Below, one piece after another: positions 1 to 7,510 of a stretch of DNA of 30,501 nt. The position numbers and the translations under genes are program-made. The DNA comes from a virus: positions 1-30,501 of IMG/VR virus record IMGVR_UViG_3300042691_029653, one strand, 5' to 3'. The notes beneath the pieces were generated by a model. That model saw nothing but the letters and a program-made list of their open reading frames with translations, was not told the origin of the DNA and made no database searches. How positions within the stretch are numbered: the first letter of the stretch is position 1; the number at the start of each line of letters is the position of its first letter.

Positions 1-1427
1 AGGGGCAAACAACCCCGGATGTGTTCGACGAAACGGCGGTTGTGGGCACGCAGGAGTTTGCCAGCCGTATTCAGGCGGGCCTAATCCCAAACTATGCGCG
101 CTGGGCTGAGTTGGCTGCTGGCAGCGACGTGGACCCCAACGAGGCGGGCGAGGTCAACAAGGCGCTCGAACAGGTCACGGACTACGTGTTCGAGATCTTG
201 CAGAACAGCAACTTCGCCCAGGAAGCCAACGAGTGCATGATCGACACCGCGATCGGCACGGCTTGCCTCGAGGTCAACGAGGGCGATGCCGTCAATCCAG
301 TGGTCTTTACCGCTGTGCCGCTGCCTGAACTGCTGATTGATACTGGCCCTGATGACAAGATCGACAGCTACTGGCGGCTGCGCAAGGTGCGCTTGTCGCA
401 CATTGAGACAGCTTACCCGGGTTCGGTTATCCCGCCTGACCTGAAACGCAAGATTGGCACGGCTGACGAGAAGGACACAGATCCACTGGTCGATGTAGCG
501 CTGTGCATCTACCGCGACTGGACCAAGCCCACCGAGGTCAATGAGCTGCGTGTGTTCCTGCCGCAGCACAAGGCGATCATTCGCAAGCAGACGCTGAGCG
601 GGATTGGCTCCAACCCCTACATTGGCTGGCGCTGGTCGAAGGTCGCCGGTGAAGCCTGGGGTCGTGGCCCGTTATTCAACTGCTTGCCTGCCGTGCGCAC
701 TGCCAACCTGGTCGTGCAGCTGACGCTCGAGAACGCTGAGATGGCGATCGCCGGGGTCTATACCGCCGAGGACGATGGGGTGATGCAGGTCGATAACATT
801 CGGCTTGTCCCTGGCACGGTGGTGCCGATTGCGCCGGGCAGCGCTGGGCTCCAGCAGGTGACTTCGGCGGGTGACTTCAATGTCGGCCAGCTGATCCTCT
901 CGGATATGCGCGCCAACATTAAGAAGGCGCTGTTTAACGAGACGCTGGGTTCGCCTGATACCACACCGATGAGCGCGACTGAGGTGGCGCAGCGCATGGC
1001 TGACCTGTCGCGCCAGATTGGTTCGGCGTTTGGCCGCTTGCAAGTCGAGTTCGTCAACCGGGTGCTGCAGCGCGTCATCTTCATTCTCAAGAAGCGCGGC
1101 CTGATCCAGCTTCCGACCGTCAATGGGCGCGAGGTCAAGATCGTGGCCACCAGCCCACTGAGCCAGGCGCAGGCGGTCGAGGATATCAACGCGGTGGACA
1201 GCTGGCTTGGCCTCGTTGGCCGCCATTTTGGCCCGCAGATGGTCAACCTTTACGCCGATGGGGCGCAAGTGGCTGCTTATACCGCCAAGAAGTTTGGTGT
1301 GCCCGAGCGCTTGCGCCGGGACGAGCGAGGCCGCGCCCAGCTGGCCCAGCAAATTGCCACGATCCAGCAAGGAGGAGAGAACCTTGGACCAGAAGTTGCC
1401 GGGGCCCCACCCGGTCTTGGGGCCTGA
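1..1427 (+). CDS. Portal (head-tail connector) protein, 5'-truncated
   Basis: The reading frame is open from the window edge (first full codon at base 3) to a TGA at 1425-1427, so the N-terminus is missing; about 474 residues are visible. The composition and position (immediately before a scaffold and capsid gene) fit the T7 gp8-type head-tail connector, the dodecameric ring at the capsid vertex that docks the tail and passes DNA. T7 gp8 is about 535 aa, so roughly 60 residues are probably outside the window. Late features include a long helical region with TPMSATEVAQRMADLSRQ, typical of portal stem/wing helices in this family. The end overlaps the next gene by 44 bp. The family call rests on reading the protein and on synteny. 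Confidence 0.88.
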   Translation, partial: GQTTPDVFDETAVVGTQEFASRIQAGLIPNYARWAELAAGSDVDPNEAGEVNKALEQVTDYVFEILQNSNFAQEANECMIDTAIGTACLEVNEGDAVNPVVFTAVPLPELLIDTGPDDKIDSYWRLRKVRLSHIETAYPGSVIPPDLKRKIGTADEKDTDPLVDVALCIYRDWTKPTEVNELRVFLPQHKAIIRKQTLSGIGSNPYIGWRWSKVAGEAWGRGPLFNCLPAVRTANLVVQLTLENAEMAIAGVYTAEDDGVMQVDNIRLVPGTVVPIAPGSAGLQQVTSAGDFNVGQLILSDMRANIKKALFNETLGSPDTTPMSATEVAQRMADLSRQIGSAFGRLQVEFVNRVLQRVIFILKKRGLIQLPTVNGREVKIVATSPLSQAQAVEDINAVDSWLGLVGRHFGPQMVNLYADGAQVAAYTAKKFGVPERLRRDERGRAQLAQQIATIQQGGENLGPEVAGAPPGLGA

Positions 1428-1719
1428 CGGCCTGCCGCGCACCAAGGCGCAAGAGGACGAGCTTAATCTGCTGTTTGCCACGGTGTTCCGCACCACGGCA
1501 GCCAAGCAAGTGCTGTCCTACCTGCGCGCCATCACGATCGAAATGGTGGGCGGTCCGGAAATCACGGACGCCCAGCTGCGTCACCGCGAGGGCGCGCGCT
1601 ACCTCGTCGGCATTATTGAAGCGCGCATTGCGAAAGGCATGAAGTATGACATTGGAGAGCAACACCCCGCCGCCCGCCGCCGATCCGGTCGCCGCGCCGC
1701 CCGCGCCGCCGGAGAATAA
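1384..1719 (+). CDS. Bbp19-like small phage protein
   Basis: A 111-aa product. The same frame is open further upstream, but the start is placed at TTG 1384 because a strong Shine-Dalgarno (AAGGAGGAGAG, 1369-1379) lies just before it and the upstream part is a shadow of the portal gene. The core (about residues 18-85: LNLLFATVFRTTAAKQVLSYL ... REGARYLVGIIEARI) resembles the Bbp19-like family found beside the portal in Bordetella phage BPP-1-type podoviruses. Its function is not established; position suggests a virion or assembly role. The C-terminus is Arg/Ala-rich and overlaps the scaffold gene by 74 bp in another frame, so its last 25 codons are constrained by two reading frames. Confidence 0.72.
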   Translation: MDQKLPGPHPVLGPDGLPRTKAQEDELNLLFATVFRTTAAKQVLSYLRAITIEMVGGPEITDAQLRHREGARYLVGIIEARIAKGMKYDIGEQHPAARRRSGRRAARAAGE

Positions 1720-2416
1720 CGGCACCCCGCCGCCCGCCGAGCGGCCTGACTGGCTGCCTGAAAAGTTCTGGACGCCGGAGGGCCCGAGCGTTGAGAACCT
1801 GGCCAAGAGCTATGTCGAACTCGAGCGGATGCGTGGCGCGTCGATTGACGACCTCAAGGCGCAGTGGGAAACCGAACGTCTTGCCGTGCGCCCGGAAAGC
1901 CCGGACAAGTATGAGCTGCCCACCCACGATGCGCTCGATGCCGAGCAGCTGGCCGCTTCTCCGGTAGTCGGCCTGTTCCGTAAGGTGGCGCACGAAGTCG
2001 GCTTGCCGCAGGAGGCTTTCACCAAGACCATCACCGAATATGCCGAAGCGGAAGTGGCGCGGATCGAGGCCCATGCGGCGCAGGAAATGGCCGCGCTGGG
2101 CGAGAACGCCAAGCAGCGCACCGAGGCGGTGGGCCTGTGGGCTAAGCAGCGGTTTGGCGACAGTCCCAAGTTCCAGGCAATTGCCCAGGTTTGCACCACG
2201 GCAGCAGGCGTCGAGGCGATTGAGGAGCTAATGCGCGAGGCTGGCACCCCAGCCACGACCGGCGACACCGGCCAGACCACGACCGATCCCGCGCAGGAAG
2301 AAGCCGAAATCCGCAAGCTGATGGACAGCCGGGCCTATTGGGATCCCAAGCAGCGTGACGCCTCGGTGGTCGCCCGCGTCGAAGCCTTCTTCGCCAAGAA
2401 GTATGGTGGCCGGTGA
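1646..2416 (+). CDS. Scaffold / capsid assembly protein (T7 gp9-type)
   Basis: A 256-aa acidic, helical protein starting at ATG 1646 inside the preceding gene. The N-terminus is a Pro/Ala-rich linker followed by RPDWLPEKFWTPEGPSVENL, a motif commonly seen at the front of T7-like capsid assembly proteins. The middle (about residues 120-200) is a predicted coiled-coil or helical rod. The C-terminus (about 215-256) has a short charged helix and a basic end (FFAKKYGGR), the kind of tail that contacts coat protein in scaffolds. Scaffolds guide coat polymerisation around the portal and then leave the procapsid. Its location between portal and major capsid gene agrees. The stop overlaps the next start (GTGA). 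Confidence 0.82.
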   Translation: MTLESNTPPPAADPVAAPPAPPENNGTPPPAERPDWLPEKFWTPEGPSVENLAKSYVELERMRGASIDDLKAQWETERLAVRPESPDKYELPTHDALDAEQLAASPVVGLFRKVAHEVGLPQEAFTKTITEYAEAEVARIEAHAAQEMAALGENAKQRTEAVGLWAKQRFGDSPKFQAIAQVCTTAAGVEAIEELMREAGTPATTGDTGQTTTDPAQEEAEIRKLMDSRAYWDPKQRDASVVARVEAFFAKKYGGR

Positions 2417-2871
2417 TCACGGTCCGCGAGATCGAGCCGCTTGACCTGCACCAGACGCTCGACCTTGGGCGTTTGATGCAGGCTGAGGCTCCGGCCTATC
2501 GGGATTATCCCTTCGAGGATGAGCGGTTTTCCGCCTGGTTTGCGCTCTGCCTCGAGAACCCCGACTGGCTGGGGCTGGTTGCCGTCGATGACCTGTGCGG
2601 CGTGATTGGTTTCCTGGCGATGGGCTGCGCGCCCATGATCTTTTGCTCGGCGCGCACGGCAGATGACCTGGCCTTCTTTGTCCATCCCAAGTGGCGCGGC
2701 ACTACGGCGGCGGTGCGGCTGATCCGGTCGATGGAAGCCTGGGCTCAGGCCAAGGGCGTTGCGCAAATCCGCATGGGCCTGACTACCGGCACAAATACCG
2801 AAAGCGCGCGCAAGTTCCTCGAGCGGTTTGGCTACCAGCTTGAGGGCCTGGTGCTGGTCAAGCGCAACTAG
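2413..2871 (+). CDS. GNAT-family N-acetyltransferase
   Basis: A 152-aa protein starting at GTG 2413, translationally coupled to the scaffold gene by a 4-bp overlap. It shows the GNAT layout: an N-terminal strand and helix (ITVREIEPLDLHQTL), central beta strands (GLVAVDDLCGVIGFLAM), the acetyl-CoA-binding segment near residues 88-105 (FFVHPKWRGTTAAVRLIRSM, a variant of the Q/RxxGxG/A loop), and a C-terminal FLERFGYQ motif typical of the family. Acetyltransferases occur inside the morphogenesis operon of several T7-like and alphaproteobacterial phages, but the substrate is unknown; a capsid protein or a host target is possible. The TAG stop lies inside a 13-bp motif repeated elsewhere (2866-2878). 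Confidence 0.85.
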   Translation: MITVREIEPLDLHQTLDLGRLMQAEAPAYRDYPFEDERFSAWFALCLENPDWLGLVAVDDLCGVIGFLAMGCAPMIFCSARTADDLAFFVHPKWRGTTAAVRLIRSMEAWAQAKGVAQIRMGLTTGTNTESARKFLERFGYQLEGLVLVKRN

Positions 2872-2878
2872 TCCATTG
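2866..2878 (+). promoter_or_regulatory. Late-gene intergenic motif, copy 1
   Basis: AACTAGTCCATTG, overlapping the stop codon of the acetyltransferase and 122 bp before the major capsid gene. Near-identical copies sit at 14544-14556, 29090-29102 and 29875-29887, all on the + strand and in gaps before late genes. A role in late transcription is inferred; no sigma-70 hexamers are evident around it. The rest of the gap up to 3000 shows no gene and no terminator. Confidence 0.4.
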
Positions 2879-3000
2879 CTGGCAGCGGCTTGCCGCGCGA
2901 AATCACGCGCAGGCCCGCACGGCGACACCGGCCCGCAAGGACAACCGGACTGGACCCAGGCAGCGGATAACCGGACCCCACCAGCTCAAAGGATTTTCAC

Positions 3001-3825
3001 ATGGCTATCGACATTTCCGATGCTTTCGTGAAGCAGTTTGAGAGCGAGGTTCACATGGCTTATCAGCGCATGGGTTCCAAGCTCCGCAACACTGTGCGCA
3101 CGAAGAACAACGTCAAGGGCAGCTCGACCACCTTCCAGAAGGTCGGCAAGGGCACCGCTGGCACCAAGTCGCGTCACGGCAACGTGCCGGTCATGAGCAT
3201 CGACCACACCCCGGTCGAGTGCACGCTCGCTGACTTCTACGCCGCCGACTACATCGACAAGCTCGATGAGCTGAAGGTCAACCATGACGAACGCAATGTC
3301 GTCACGCAGTCGGCTGCTGCCGCGCTGGGTCGCAAGACCGATGACCTGATCATCACCGCGATGGACGGCACCACCAACACCGCCACCGAAGCCGGCACCA
3401 CCGGCCTCAACACCACCAAGATCAACACGGTGTTCGAGTATTTCGGTAACAACGACGTGCCGGACGATGGCCAGCGCTTCTTCTGCATCAGCCCGGGTGG
3501 CTGGACGGATATGCTGGGTATCGCTGCGTTCACCGATGCCGACTACGTTGGCTCGGATGACCTGCCTTACAAGGGCGGGATGGTTGCGCGCCGCTGGATG
3601 GGCTTCATGTGGTTCGTCCACTCGGGCCTGCCGGTTGCCTCGAACATTCGCAAGAACTTCGCCTGGCACAGCTCGGCTGTCGGCCACGCCTCTGGCGCGG
3701 AAGTCGTGACCGAACTGAACTACATCCCCGAAAAGGTCGCGCACCTCGGAACCAGCTATATGTCGCAGGGCTCTGTCCTGATCGACGCCACTGGCTGCTA
3801 CGAAGTGCAGGCTTACGACGCGTAA
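3001..3825 (+). CDS. Major capsid protein
   Basis: A 274-aa product with an AAAGGA ribosome site about 8 bp before ATG 3001. The N-terminal 125 residues (for example SDAFVKQFESEVHMAYQRMG and AAALGRKTDDLIITAMDGT) are characteristic of the short HK97-fold coat proteins of temperate T7-like/BPP-1-like podoviruses (Phage_capsid_2 type family). Length is shorter than T7 gp10 (about 345 aa) but usual for this subgroup. Several hundred copies would build the icosahedral head with the scaffold at 1646-2416. Its codon use is strongly biased to C-ending codons, consistent with high expression. A small capsid-associated gene follows within 12 bp, and a terminator separates both from the tail genes. Confidence 0.9.
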   Translation: MAIDISDAFVKQFESEVHMAYQRMGSKLRNTVRTKNNVKGSSTTFQKVGKGTAGTKSRHGNVPVMSIDHTPVECTLADFYAADYIDKLDELKVNHDERNVVTQSAAAALGRKTDDLIITAMDGTTNTATEAGTTGLNTTKINTVFEYFGNNDVPDDGQRFFCISPGGWTDMLGIAAFTDADYVGSDDLPYKGGMVARRWMGFMWFVHSGLPVASNIRKNFAWHSSAVGHASGAEVVTELNYIPEKVAHLGTSYMSQGSVLIDATGCYEVQAYDA

Positions 3826-3837
3826 GGAGCACGGACC

Positions 3838-4098
3838 ATGCCGCTGACTGCATCCACTCTGTTCAAGGTGGCGGGCGCCAATCCGGGCCTGCACATCTAC
3901 AAGACCGCTGACGCCATCAATACGGTGACGGGCTCGGGTTACTTCAACGCGGTGACTGACAACCTGCGCCAGCATGATGTCATCATCGTTGTTTCGGAAA
4001 CCGGGGGCACGCCGAAGATCGACAACATCTTCGTCACCAGTGCTGATGGTGCGGCAACTGTTACCACCTCGGCCACCGAGGGTGTGACTGGCACCTAA
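3838..4098 (+). CDS. Small capsid-associated (possible decoration) protein
   Basis: An 86-aa product with TAAGGAG overlapping the coat-gene stop as its ribosome site. The sequence is rich in Thr, Val, Gly and Asn with alternating hydrophobic residues (DVIIVVSETGG, TVTGSGYFNAV), suggesting an all-beta fold. Small genes directly after the coat gene in this phage group often encode head decoration or cement proteins; that is an inference from position. It is the last gene before a strong hairpin terminator, so it would be co-transcribed at the same high level as the coat protein, as expected for a stoichiometric capsid component. Confidence 0.6.
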   Translation: MPLTASTLFKVAGANPGLHIYKTADAINTVTGSGYFNAVTDNLRQHDVIIVVSETGGTPKIDNIFVTSADGAATVTTSATEGVTGT

Positions 4099-4132
4099 TC
4101 CCTGGGGCCGGCCACCGAGGCGGCGTCAGATC

Positions 4133-4168
4133 GGGCCGGCTGCGTTCTCTCCCGCAGTCGGCCCTTTT
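4133..4168 (+). terminator. Rho-independent terminator after the capsid genes
   Basis: A 12-bp stem (4133-4144 with 4153-4164, one G-U pair) with an 8-nt loop, followed by TTTT. It lies between the capsid-associated gene and tail tubular protein A and ends 15 bp before the next start codon. It would lower tail-gene transcription relative to coat protein. Confidence 0.8.
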
Positions 4169-4183
4169 CGTATGGAGGCATAG

Positions 4184-4780
4184 ATGAGCACAACGGCCAT
4201 CGACATTTGCGCGCAGGCACTGGTGATGATTGGTGCCGCGCCGATCAGCTCGTTTGACGATGGCACGACCGAAGCCACGGTATCGTCCGTGCTTTACGAG
4301 CAGACTGTGCTGGATCACCTGTCGCGCTATCGCTGGCGCTTTGCGATCGGTCTTGAGCAACTGAGCCGCCTGGTCGATGCACCAGCTGCGCGCTGGGATG
4401 CGGCTTATCAGCTGCCGACCACCTGCCTGCAGCCTTTGACCGTGCTGGTAAATGACCAGCCAATCGACTTCGACCGTTACGAGGATCGGATCTTTTGCAA
4501 CGCGGTCGAGGCTGACGAGGTGTTTCTCGAGGGTGTCTATCGCGTCAATGAGACGGCGTTCCCGGCGTGGTTTGCGACCCTGCTGCAACTGCAGATGGCC
4601 AGCCATTATGCCTTGGCAATCGCGGCCAAACCTGAGCTTGCGGACTATCTCGACAAGAAGGCGCTGCGTCAGGCGGCGCTTTGCCGCAACATTGACAGCC
4701 AGGCGCGCACCGCGCCGGATCTGCGCACCAAGACCTTGATCACTGGCCGTGAAGGCCGGACGCGGATTGGAGGCCGGTAA
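4184..4780 (+). CDS. Tail tubular protein A (T7 gp11-type)
   Basis: A 198-aa protein, essentially the same length as T7 gp11 (196 aa), with GGAGG ahead of ATG 4184. It begins with TAIDICAQALVMIGAAPI, the typical opening of gp11-type adaptor proteins, and carries the YRWRFAIGLEQLSRL and LPTTCLQPLTVLV segments seen in the family. A ring of this protein forms the upper tail tube (adaptor) between portal and nozzle. It is coupled to the next gene by a TAATG overlap, matching the usual gp11-gp12 pair. The ribosome site lies immediately after the terminator at 4133-4168, so its mRNA depends on readthrough or another promoter. Confidence 0.88.
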   Translation: MSTTAIDICAQALVMIGAAPISSFDDGTTEATVSSVLYEQTVLDHLSRYRWRFAIGLEQLSRLVDAPAARWDAAYQLPTTCLQPLTVLVNDQPIDFDRYEDRIFCNAVEADEVFLEGVYRVNETAFPAWFATLLQLQMASHYALAIAAKPELADYLDKKALRQAALCRNIDSQARTAPDLRTKTLITGREGRTRIGGR

Positions 4781-6939
4781 TGTCGATGCACCAGCTGCAG
4801 ACCAACTTTGCGAGCGGTGAGGTTGATCCGCTGATGCAGTTCCGGGTGGACACCGGGGCTTATCAGAACGGGGCTTCGTCTCTGCGCAATGGCCTGCTGC
4901 TTTCAACGGGTGGTGTTGCGCGGCGACCAGGCACACTGCATCTGGCCAACCTCACTGGCCAGGCGCGGCTCTTGCCCTTCGAGTTCTCTGCTGGCGAGCG
5001 TTATGTGCTGGCGCTCTGCAATGCTCGGCTTGACGTTTATTCTACAGCGGGCGCGCTGCTCACCAGTGTTACGACCGGCTGCAACTGGACCACGGCCACG
5101 CTGTTCGAGCTGACCTATACCCAGGTGGGCGACGTGATGATCGTCTGCCACAAGGACTGGCAGCCCCAGGTTATTCGCCGCACCGGAGCAAGCAGTTTTA
5201 CTGTGACCAACTTTGCCTTCGATCAGGCTTCGAATGGTCGCAAGGTGTATCAGCCCTACTACAAGTTCGTCGATGACGCGGTGACAATCAGCTGCTCGGG
5301 CACGACGGGCTCAGTCACGGTCACGGCCAATGCGGCTGTCTTTACCAGCGACATGGTGAACCAGCGGCTGCGCTGGAAAGACGTCGAGCTGGCAGTCACA
5401 GCCTATACCAGCGCCACCCAGCTTACGGCCACGGTGCAGGGCACGATCATCGGGCGCTATGACCCCGATCCCTTTCGCACGACTGGTGGCTCGACCACGG
5501 TGGAAGTGACCCATGTGGCCCACGGCTTTGCCAATAGCGCCAGCATCACAATCAGCGGCGCGGCTGATGTTGGCGGGATTACGTCGGCCAACCTCAATGG
5601 CACCCGCACGATTACGGTAGTCGATGATGACCATTATACGATTGTGGCGGGCGGGGCGGCCACGACCAGCGCGGACGGCGGCGGGCCTTCGGTCGAATAC
5701 ACAGGCTCGAACCTGGCCACGACCGATTGGAGTGAGCCGGTGTTCTGTGCGCGCAATGGCTGGCCGAATGCGGTTTGCTTCCACGAAGGGCGGCTGTGGT
5801 TTGGCGGCACGGGCGGCATTCCTGATGGCCTGTGGGGTTCTTCGCTCTATCGCTACTTCAACTTCGATGTGGGCGAGGGGCTGGACAACGACAGCATTCA
5901 GGTGACGATTGGGGCCGAGGACATTTCCAATGTCCGTCACCTGGTGTCGCACCGCGATCTGCTGATTTTCACCGCGCTGGGCGAGTTCTTTGCCCCAGTG
6001 GCGAGCAGCAACACTTTGACCCCGGCAACGATGCGGGTGCGCCGTCAGACGCCCTATGGCTCCTCGACGGTCAATCCGCAGCCGCTTGATGGGGCGGTGC
6101 TTTACGTCCAGGGATCGGGCACGGCAGTGCGTGAGTTCATCTACAACGATGCTCGCGGCGGCTACGAAAGCACGAACCTCAATATCCTGGCTGGCCACCT
6201 GTTGAGCCAGCCCAAGGACATGGCCGTGCTGTTTGGCACGACCGATCGCTCTGAGCAGTATGCTGTCCTGGTCAACGGCAATGGCTCGGCAGCGGTGTTC
6301 CATTCGGCCCGAGCGGAAAACCTCGCGGGCTGGGTGCCGTGGGACACCGATGGCGACTTTGACAGCGTGGCCGTGGTGGGCGAGGCAATCTATTTTGCGG
6401 TGCTGCGTGGCGGCAGCTATCGCCTCGAGCGCGTGGCGGCTGATCGCACGCAGTCACTGGATGGGGCAACGGTCTACACGGGCGCTTCGAGCACAACCTG
6501 GACAGTAGGCGCGGCCTATTATGGCAAGACGGTGCAGGTTAATTCAGGCAACCTGCACATTGGCACCTTTACGGTGGGCGGTGCTGGCCAGTTGGTTTTG
6601 CCGGTGGCCGTGACCACGATCACGGTGGGCTACGACTACACTTTTGCGGTGCGCACTTTGCCGATCAATGTGCAGCTCAATACTGGGCCGCGCACTGGCC
6701 TACCCAAGCGGATCAACCGAGTGATTGTCGGGATCTATTCGACGCTTGCCGTGTCCATTGATGGCAACCGGCTGTTACTGCGACAAGTCAATGATGACCT
6801 TTCGCAAGCGCCCGATCCTGTGACGGGAACCTACGAGTTCTGGTTGCTAGGCTGGCAGAAAAACGCGGTGGTCGAGATTACGCAGAGTGAGCCGCTGCCC
6901 TGCATCATCATGGGGCTGCAGCTGGAGGTTATGGTCTGA
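4780..6939 (+). CDS. Tail tubular protein B / nozzle (T7 gp12-type)
   Basis: A 719-aa protein starting one base inside the previous stop. It opens with MHQLQTNFASGEVDPLMQFR and has YQNGASSLRNGLL and GGVARRPGTLHL, features of the gp12-type nozzle of podovirus tails (T7 gp12 is 794 aa). The body is rich in beta structure, consistent with the beta-propeller nozzle. A segment around residues 170-310 is Thr/Ser/Gly-rich and looks like an inserted beta domain. Six copies would form the lower tail tube, holding the DNA channel closed and binding tail fibres. A TGATG overlap leads into the internal core gene. Confidence 0.87.
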   Translation: MSMHQLQTNFASGEVDPLMQFRVDTGAYQNGASSLRNGLLLSTGGVARRPGTLHLANLTGQARLLPFEFSAGERYVLALCNARLDVYSTAGALLTSVTTGCNWTTATLFELTYTQVGDVMIVCHKDWQPQVIRRTGASSFTVTNFAFDQASNGRKVYQPYYKFVDDAVTISCSGTTGSVTVTANAAVFTSDMVNQRLRWKDVELAVTAYTSATQLTATVQGTIIGRYDPDPFRTTGGSTTVEVTHVAHGFANSASITISGAADVGGITSANLNGTRTITVVDDDHYTIVAGGAATTSADGGGPSVEYTGSNLATTDWSEPVFCARNGWPNAVCFHEGRLWFGGTGGIPDGLWGSSLYRYFNFDVGEGLDNDSIQVTIGAEDISNVRHLVSHRDLLIFTALGEFFAPVASSNTLTPATMRVRRQTPYGSSTVNPQPLDGAVLYVQGSGTAVREFIYNDARGGYESTNLNILAGHLLSQPKDMAVLFGTTDRSEQYAVLVNGNGSAAVFHSARAENLAGWVPWDTDGDFDSVAVVGEAIYFAVLRGGSYRLERVAADRTQSLDGATVYTGASSTTWTVGAAYYGKTVQVNSGNLHIGTFTVGGAGQLVLPVAVTTITVGYDYTFAVRTLPINVQLNTGPRTGLPKRINRVIVGIYSTLAVSIDGNRLLLRQVNDDLSQAPDPVTGTYEFWLLGWQKNAVVEITQSEPLPCIIMGLQLEVMV

Positions 6940-7505
6940 TGTGCATTTCGCTCGGGGTTCTGGCCATTGGCAGCCTGGTCACAAGTGCGGCCAGCACGGT
7001 CATGGGTATTTCCGGGGCCAACGCCAACGCTGCGGCCCAACAGGAAATGCTCGATTTGCAGCGCAAGCAGATGCGCGACCAGATGGAAATGCAGGTGCTG
7101 CAAGCCAAGGAGGCCGCGCTTAACCGGATGGAGGAATACCGCCGGGGCCGTGCCGCAAATCTGGCGGCAATGGCGGCATCGGGTGTAACCAACATCAGTT
7201 TCTTGCAGGGCATCATCCCGGCTGAAGAAGCAGCGCTGCGCACCGATTTGGCAAACATTCGCCTGGGCTTTCTTGGCAACCAGAACCGCATGGTTGAGGA
7301 AATTCGCGTCAATCGCTTGAACAGCGCTGTCACAGAAACGAACCGCAAGACTGCGATTGCTGGCTCGCTGATCAACTTTGCCGGTTCGGCCATGCAGATT
7401 GGCAATTTCTACCAGACCTACAAGACGCCAAGCGCCATGCCCAAGGGCAAGGTGTCGGTTGGCGGCGGTGATCCCGGCCAAATCGTTGTGACGCGAGGGA
7501 AGTAA
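6939..7505 (+). CDS. Internal virion protein (T7 gp14-type)
   Basis: A 188-aa protein (T7 gp14 is 196 aa) coupled to the nozzle gene by TGATG. The N-terminus (about residues 4-22, SLGVLAIGSLVTSAASTVMG) is a hydrophobic, small-residue-rich segment that could cross a membrane. It is followed by an Ala/Gln-rich helix and a charged amphipathic region (residues 40-75). In T7 this ejection protein forms the outer-membrane end of the channel through which DNA enters the cell. Order and size agree with gp14, then gp15, then gp16. The C-terminus is basic and Gly-rich. Confidence 0.78.
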   Translation: MCISLGVLAIGSLVTSAASTVMGISGANANAAAQQEMLDLQRKQMRDQMEMQVLQAKEAALNRMEEYRRGRAANLAAMAASGVTNISFLQGIIPAEEAALRTDLANIRLGFLGNQNRMVEEIRVNRLNSAVTETNRKTAIAGSLINFAGSAMQIGNFYQTYKTPSAMPKGKVSVGGGDPGQIVVTRGK

Positions 7506-7510
7506 ACAGC

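Noticed and set aside
2986-3975. Minus-strand open frame of 329 codons opposite the capsid gene
   Set aside because: Shadow of the major capsid gene, no start signal, His/Arg/Val-rich composition.
6753-6760. Further GTCCATTG copies at 6753 and 19966
   Set aside because: They lie within coding sequence and lack the conserved flank RACYW, so they are not counted as motif copies.
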